Part shown: positions 60,962 to 64,000 of the stretch, piece by piece | How the letters are laid out: each line of letters begins with the position of its first letter | Numbering within the stretch: position 1 is the stretch's first letter | DNA from: Paenibacillus sp. JJ-100 | GTDB lineage: Bacteria; Bacillota; Bacilli; Paenibacillales; Paenibacillaceae | Length of the DNA: 64,000 bases | NCBI RefSeq assembly: GCF_948329825.1 | Contig: NZ_CAOJCM010000009.1 | Span: 1 to 64,000 of the forward strand | Reading direction: 5' to 3' | Notes under the pieces: generated by a model | The model's database searches: none | Told to the model about the DNA's origin: nothing | Seen by the model: the letters and a program-made list of their open reading frames with translations, nothing else | Program-made: the position numbers and the translations under genes

Positions 60962-62001
60962 GGAAGATGCTGACGTATCGGAATAAGAAAGACACGGTCT
61001 CCATGCAAGTGGAGCGCAAGTCCATGTTGGTCATTGCTGGATGTATATTTTTGTTTCTGGCAGCCGGAGTGGTCGGGACAAGTCTAGGCAGTGACTTTAT
61101 ATCTCCATTGGACGTTGTGAAAACAATCTTTGGACTGAATGCAGGGGAGCATGATTTTGTTGTGTTAACACTGCGGCTGCCGCGTGTGCTGCTGTCTCTG
61201 TTGGTAGGTGCGGCCCTAGGGATGTCCGGTGCGCTGCTACAAGGCATTATCCGTAATCCACTTGCCTCGCCTGACGTCATCGGCATAACTGGTGGTGCGG
61301 CGGTCGCAGCAGTAGGATGTGTAACGCTATTGGGCGGGGCTGTAAACATGAAGCTGTTGCCACTCTTTGCGATCATCGGTGCATTAATTACAGCATTAAT
61401 CATCTATATTCTTGCTTGGAAAAAAGGAGTTAGTCCGATCCGCCTCGTTCTTATAGGTATAGGCGTATCGGCTATAACGGGGGCTGGAACGACCTTTATG
61501 TTAATCCTAAGCCCATTCTATACAGCAAGTCAGGCTTATATCTGGCTGACAGGCAGCATCTATGGAGCCACATGGACAGATGTCCGGACGATATTGCCTG
61601 TAGTTGTTATCATTGTGCCTCTCGCGATATGGTTTGCCCGGAGCCTGAATGCACAGGAGTTTGGAGATGACCTTGCCACAGGGCTTGGCGTAACAGTGCA
61701 GTGGCATCGATCAGCTCTGTTGTTGTGCAGTGTCCTGCTCGCTGGCATTGCCGTGTCTGTGGCTGGGACCATCGGGTTTGTCGGTCTGATTGCTCCACAT
61801 ATTGCGAGAAAGCTGGTCGGGCGCATGTTCGGCAGCTTGCTGCTGGTGTCGGGATTCGTGGGTGCTCTGCTGGTATGTGCGGCGGATCTCATTGCCAGAA
61901 CTGCATTTCTGCCGCTGGATATTCCTGCTGGTGTATTTACCGCAGGGATCGGTGCACCATTTTTCCTATACTTACTATTTAAGAATCGAAACCACTATTA
62001 A
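60958..62001 (+). CDS. FecCD family iron-siderophore permease 2
   Basis: 347 aa with about ten membrane helices. Blocks: LPRVLLSLLVGAALGMSGALLQGIIRNPLASPDVIGITGGA, GDDLATGLGVTVQWHR, and VAGTIGFVGLIAPHIARKLVGRMF. The ATG at 60958 overlaps the previous stop (ATGA) with GGGGGTGA upstream; a longer in-frame reading starting inside the first permease gene is rejected. Partner of permease 1. Confidence 0.93.
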   Translation: MRKMLTYRNKKDTVSMQVERKSMLVIAGCIFLFLAAGVVGTSLGSDFISPLDVVKTIFGLNAGEHDFVVLTLRLPRVLLSLLVGAALGMSGALLQGIIRNPLASPDVIGITGGAAVAAVGCVTLLGGAVNMKLLPLFAIIGALITALIIYILAWKKGVSPIRLVLIGIGVSAITGAGTTFMLILSPFYTASQAYIWLTGSIYGATWTDVRTILPVVVIIVPLAIWFARSLNAQEFGDDLATGLGVTVQWHRSALLLCSVLLAGIAVSVAGTIGFVGLIAPHIARKLVGRMFGSLLLVSGFVGALLVCAADLIARTAFLPLDIPAGVFTAGIGAPFFLYLLFKNRNHY

Positions 62002-62013
62002 GGGGGGAAAGCC

Positions 62014-62838
62014 ATGAGTATTTTGCAAGCCAAGGAGCTTACCATTGCGTATGGAGCAGATCCGATTATAGAAAACTTGAACCTGACCATCCCCAAGGGA
62101 GAGATAACGGTCCTGATCGGCAGTAATGGCTGCGGCAAATCGACATTGCTGCGTACCATGGCAAGGTTGTTGAAATCCAGCTCAGGCACGGTATTGCTGG
62201 ATGGTGAAGAGATTGCGAAGCTTCCTACCAAAGAAATCTCAAGACGCATGTCTATTTTGCCTCAAGGCCCATCGGCGCCAGAAGGTTTAACTGTACATCA
62301 ACTGGTACGACAAGGTCGTTATCCCCACCAGACGTGGCTTAAACAGTGGTCGCGTGAGGATGAACGTATGGTCGAGCTGGCGCTGGAGTCCACACATCTG
62401 ACAGCACTAGCGGATCGGCCTGTCGATGCCCTGTCTGGTGGTCAGCGTCAACGCGCATGGATCGCCATGACGCTGGCTCAAGGTACAGAAACATTGTTAC
62501 TGGACGAGCCTACGACGTATCTCGATATGACACATCAGATCGATATTCTGGATCTGTTGTTTGAATTAAATGAAAGAGAAGGGCGTACCATCGTGATGGT
62601 GCTTCACGACCTGAATCTGGCTTGTCGTTACGCCCATCATATTGTAGCGGTGCACAACAAGTCGATCTATGCGGAAGGCAAACCGGAGGATATTATCACT
62701 CGTGACCTCGTACGCAACGTTTTTCAGATGGAGTGTGATATTGCTGTAGATCCATTATTCGGCACACCCACCTGTATTCCGCATGGAAGAGGCAGGAAGC
62801 TGAATGGAGTACAGCACCGTTATACTCAGCTGGCTTGA
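62014..62838 (+). CDS. iron-siderophore ABC transporter ATP-binding protein
   Basis: 274 aa, FecE/FhuC/YusV type. Walker A GSNGCGKST (about residues 36-44), Q-loop LPQGPSAPEGLTV, signature LSGGQRQRAWIAM, Walker B LLLDEPTTYLD, switch histidine in VLHDLN. It powers the two FecCD permeases. AAGGGGGG lies upstream, 12 nt after the permease 2 stop. Last gene of the operon. Confidence 0.95.
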   Translation: MSILQAKELTIAYGADPIIENLNLTIPKGEITVLIGSNGCGKSTLLRTMARLLKSSSGTVLLDGEEIAKLPTKEISRRMSILPQGPSAPEGLTVHQLVRQGRYPHQTWLKQWSREDERMVELALESTHLTALADRPVDALSGGQRQRAWIAMTLAQGTETLLLDEPTTYLDMTHQIDILDLLFELNEREGRTIVMVLHDLNLACRYAHHIVAVHNKSIYAEGKPEDIITRDLVRNVFQMECDIAVDPLFGTPTCIPHGRGRKLNGVQHRYTQLA

Positions 62839-63053
62839 TGATCAGGAGTCTCACACTCCTGTACGCCAAACATATCCATACATACTGAATGGCTCGGGGC
62901 ACGGTTTACGGGTTCATTGGGCCAGACGGTATGCTGATATGGTCATTGACTCAGTGACTCAGGTCCAATTGGCCATGTTTCTTTACGTTTATCCATTCCT
63001 TGATTCCCCCATGGTTATATCAATCCATCATCATGTCATGAGGATAACGAAAT

Positions 63054-63089
63054 AGGCAAGCAGCGATTCGTGAACGCAATGGCTTGCCT
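63054..63089. other. intergenic region after the siderophore operon, with a hairpin
   Basis: AGGCAAGC / GCTTGCCT arms (8 bp) with a 20-nt loop. A TTTTTT run lies 22 nt further on, so it is a weak or split terminator. It is the only structured element in the 350 bp between the ATPase stop (62838) and the next promoter at 63189. Confidence 0.45.
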
Positions 63090-63188
63090 GATTTGTTATG
63101 CCTTTTTTATTCTTTTATTCTTCGATCCCCAGTTTCAATGCAAGTCTTCTTCAGAAAATAAAACTAATTTTCCCTTAAAAGTTTTATA

Positions 63189-63218
63189 TTGACAATGTGT
63201 CAACGGGTACCATAAAAT
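63189..63218 (+). promoter_or_regulatory. promoter of the ATP-grasp gene
   Basis: Consensus -35 TTGACA (63189-63194) and -10 TAAAAT (63213-63218) with an 18-bp spacer. The transcription start would fall about 5 bp before the Fur box. Confidence 0.7.
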
Positions 63219-63229
63219 AGATTTTACAT

Positions 63230-63248
63230 GATACTGATAATCATTATC
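63230..63248. promoter_or_regulatory. near-perfect Fur box upstream of the ATP-grasp gene
   Basis: GATACTGATAATCATTATC differs from the 19-bp Fur consensus at a single position. It contains the perfect 15-bp dyad TGATAATCATTATCA (63235-63249). Located between the -10 and the start codon, a repressing position. Confidence 0.93.
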
Positions 63249-63277
63249 AATAAAATTAACCGATAGGAAGGTCGGAT

Positions 63278-64000
63278 ATGCATACACTTCGTTCTAAACG
63301 TTCCGTATTTCCAGAGGGATTTGAGAATTTACAGAATCGGCTGATTCTGAACAAAGCAAGAGAGATGGGGATCGATTGCGAGCTGCTTGTAGACGGCTGC
63401 GAGGATTTTCTGAAGTTATCCACCCGGGACAAGCAGATCATCATTAACAAAACGAGAACGCATCGACTTCCACTGATTGCTGGATTGCTTGCTAAGAATA
63501 AACAGGCATGTAATCTGATCCTGCATGAGCAGGGGATGCCAGTACCTTCTCATATCGTCATTACGGCTATGGGAGAAGAAGCTGAACAATTTCTGAACGA
63601 GCACAGCTCCATCGTGGTCAAACCGCTGGATGCCAGCAGTAGTCAGGGGGTTACGCTGGATGTACGCAATGTTGCTGAACTGGAAACGGCAATAGATGCC
63701 GCAGCCAAGCATGGCAGTGGTATTATGCTGCAACAATATGTCACCGGAACCGACTACAGGGTGCTGATTATTAACGATCAGGTAGCGGCAGTGAACCAAT
63801 ATCGACCTGTGTATGTGACAGGTGATGGTAGTTCGTCTGTTCGTGAATTGATTGAGATACTGAACCGCAGCCGAATACAGGACACGGAGATCGGTGTGTA
63901 TGAAGCTTTTCCTGAGATTGATCCCGATCATACACGTTTGCTGGATGCGTTGCGTAAGCAAGGTGTTGCTCTGAATGACGTACCCCTTGCGGGACAAGAG
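63278..64000 (+). CDS. ATP-grasp ligase of CphA/GshF type (partial, runs off right edge)
   Basis: 241 codons are visible with no stop before 64000. AGGAAGG lies 6 nt before the ATG. After about 95 residues (LNKAREMGIDCELLVDGCEDF) comes an ATP-grasp domain like that of cyanophycin synthetase and the glutathione synthetase part of GshF: IVVKPLDASSSQGVTLDV from residue 112 (ATP-binding Lys115), GSGIMLQQYVTGTDYRVLIIND, and YVTGDGSSSVRELIEILN. These enzymes join a carboxylate to an amine, often an amino acid, through an acyl phosphate. A Fur box right upstream means it is made under iron starvation. A role in making a siderophore or other amino-acid-derived metallophore is inferred from that and from the transporter next door. 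Confidence 0.88.
   Translation, partial: MHTLRSKRSVFPEGFENLQNRLILNKAREMGIDCELLVDGCEDFLKLSTRDKQIIINKTRTHRLPLIAGLLAKNKQACNLILHEQGMPVPSHIVITAMGEEAEQFLNEHSSIVVKPLDASSSQGVTLDVRNVAELETAIDAAAKHGSGIMLQQYVTGTDYRVLIINDQVAAVNQYRPVYVTGDGSSSVRELIEILNRSRIQDTEIGVYEAFPEIDPDHTRLLDALRKQGVALNDVPLAGQE

Noticed and set aside
63416..63997. 193-residue minus-strand ORF at the right edge
   Set aside because: It is antisense to the ATP-grasp gene, which has a promoter, Fur box, ribosome binding site and domain motifs on the plus strand.

Overview
The window reads as chromosomal DNA of a Paenibacillus-like, low-to-mid GC, Gram-positive Firmicute. Grounds: dGK/dCK kinases close to Bacillus YaaF/YaaG beside a 5S rRNA gene, strong AGGAGG-type ribosome binding sites, frequent TTG/GTG starts, Gram-positive lipoproteins, a CcpA-like cre site, and a secreted cyclodextrin glucanotransferase. 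This assignment is by recognition, not by a database search. I saw no insertion sequence, tRNA or CRISPR array.

Layout. 0-6.5 kb: 5S rRNA, dgk-dck, a membrane protein, a MerR/TipAS regulator with a textbook 19-bp-spacer promoter, and a leftward thiM-thiD-thiE operon behind a TPP riboswitch and terminator. 6.6-24.7 kb: radical SAM/SPASM protein, PL3 pectate lyase, ankyrin lipoprotein, copper-amine-oxidase-like stalk protein, PQQ-propeller lipoprotein, MetNIQ-type methionine transporter (MetN lacks its regulatory domain), chemoreceptor, FNT channel, a small operon headed by an Im7/Im9-like immunity protein, an MDR reductase with a divergent LysR gene, and a secreted metzincin-like protease. 24.8-34.6 kb: glycerol/dihydroxyacetone module (PocR-AraC regulator, gldA, fused DhaK-DhaL), AlaX editing protein, small enzymes and an amino acid permease.

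34.9-37.7 kb is a polymorphic-toxin island: a WXG100-EndoU effector, its immunity gene, a frameshifted orphan toxin tail and a second immunity-like gene. 38-47 kb: AraC regulator divergent from a GH127/GH146 arabinofuranosidase, a Uma2 protein, a hexanucleotide-periodic low-complexity tract, and an XpaC / SBP-VWA / TelA operon. 47.1-58.5 kb: starch and maltodextrin utilisation (LacI regulator with three CAAACGTTTG operators, malEFG, CGTase, cyclomaltodextrinase; a shared cre-like element), flanked by two paralogous secreted proteins.

58.7-64 kb is iron acquisition: a Fur-box promoter drives a siderophore-type ABC importer (binding lipoprotein, two FecCD permeases, ATPase). A second, near-perfect Fur box precedes a CphA/GshF-type ATP-grasp ligase that runs off the right edge. 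The best candidates for under-described biology are this Fur-controlled ligase, the toxin island, and the Im-like/HEAT/unknown operon.
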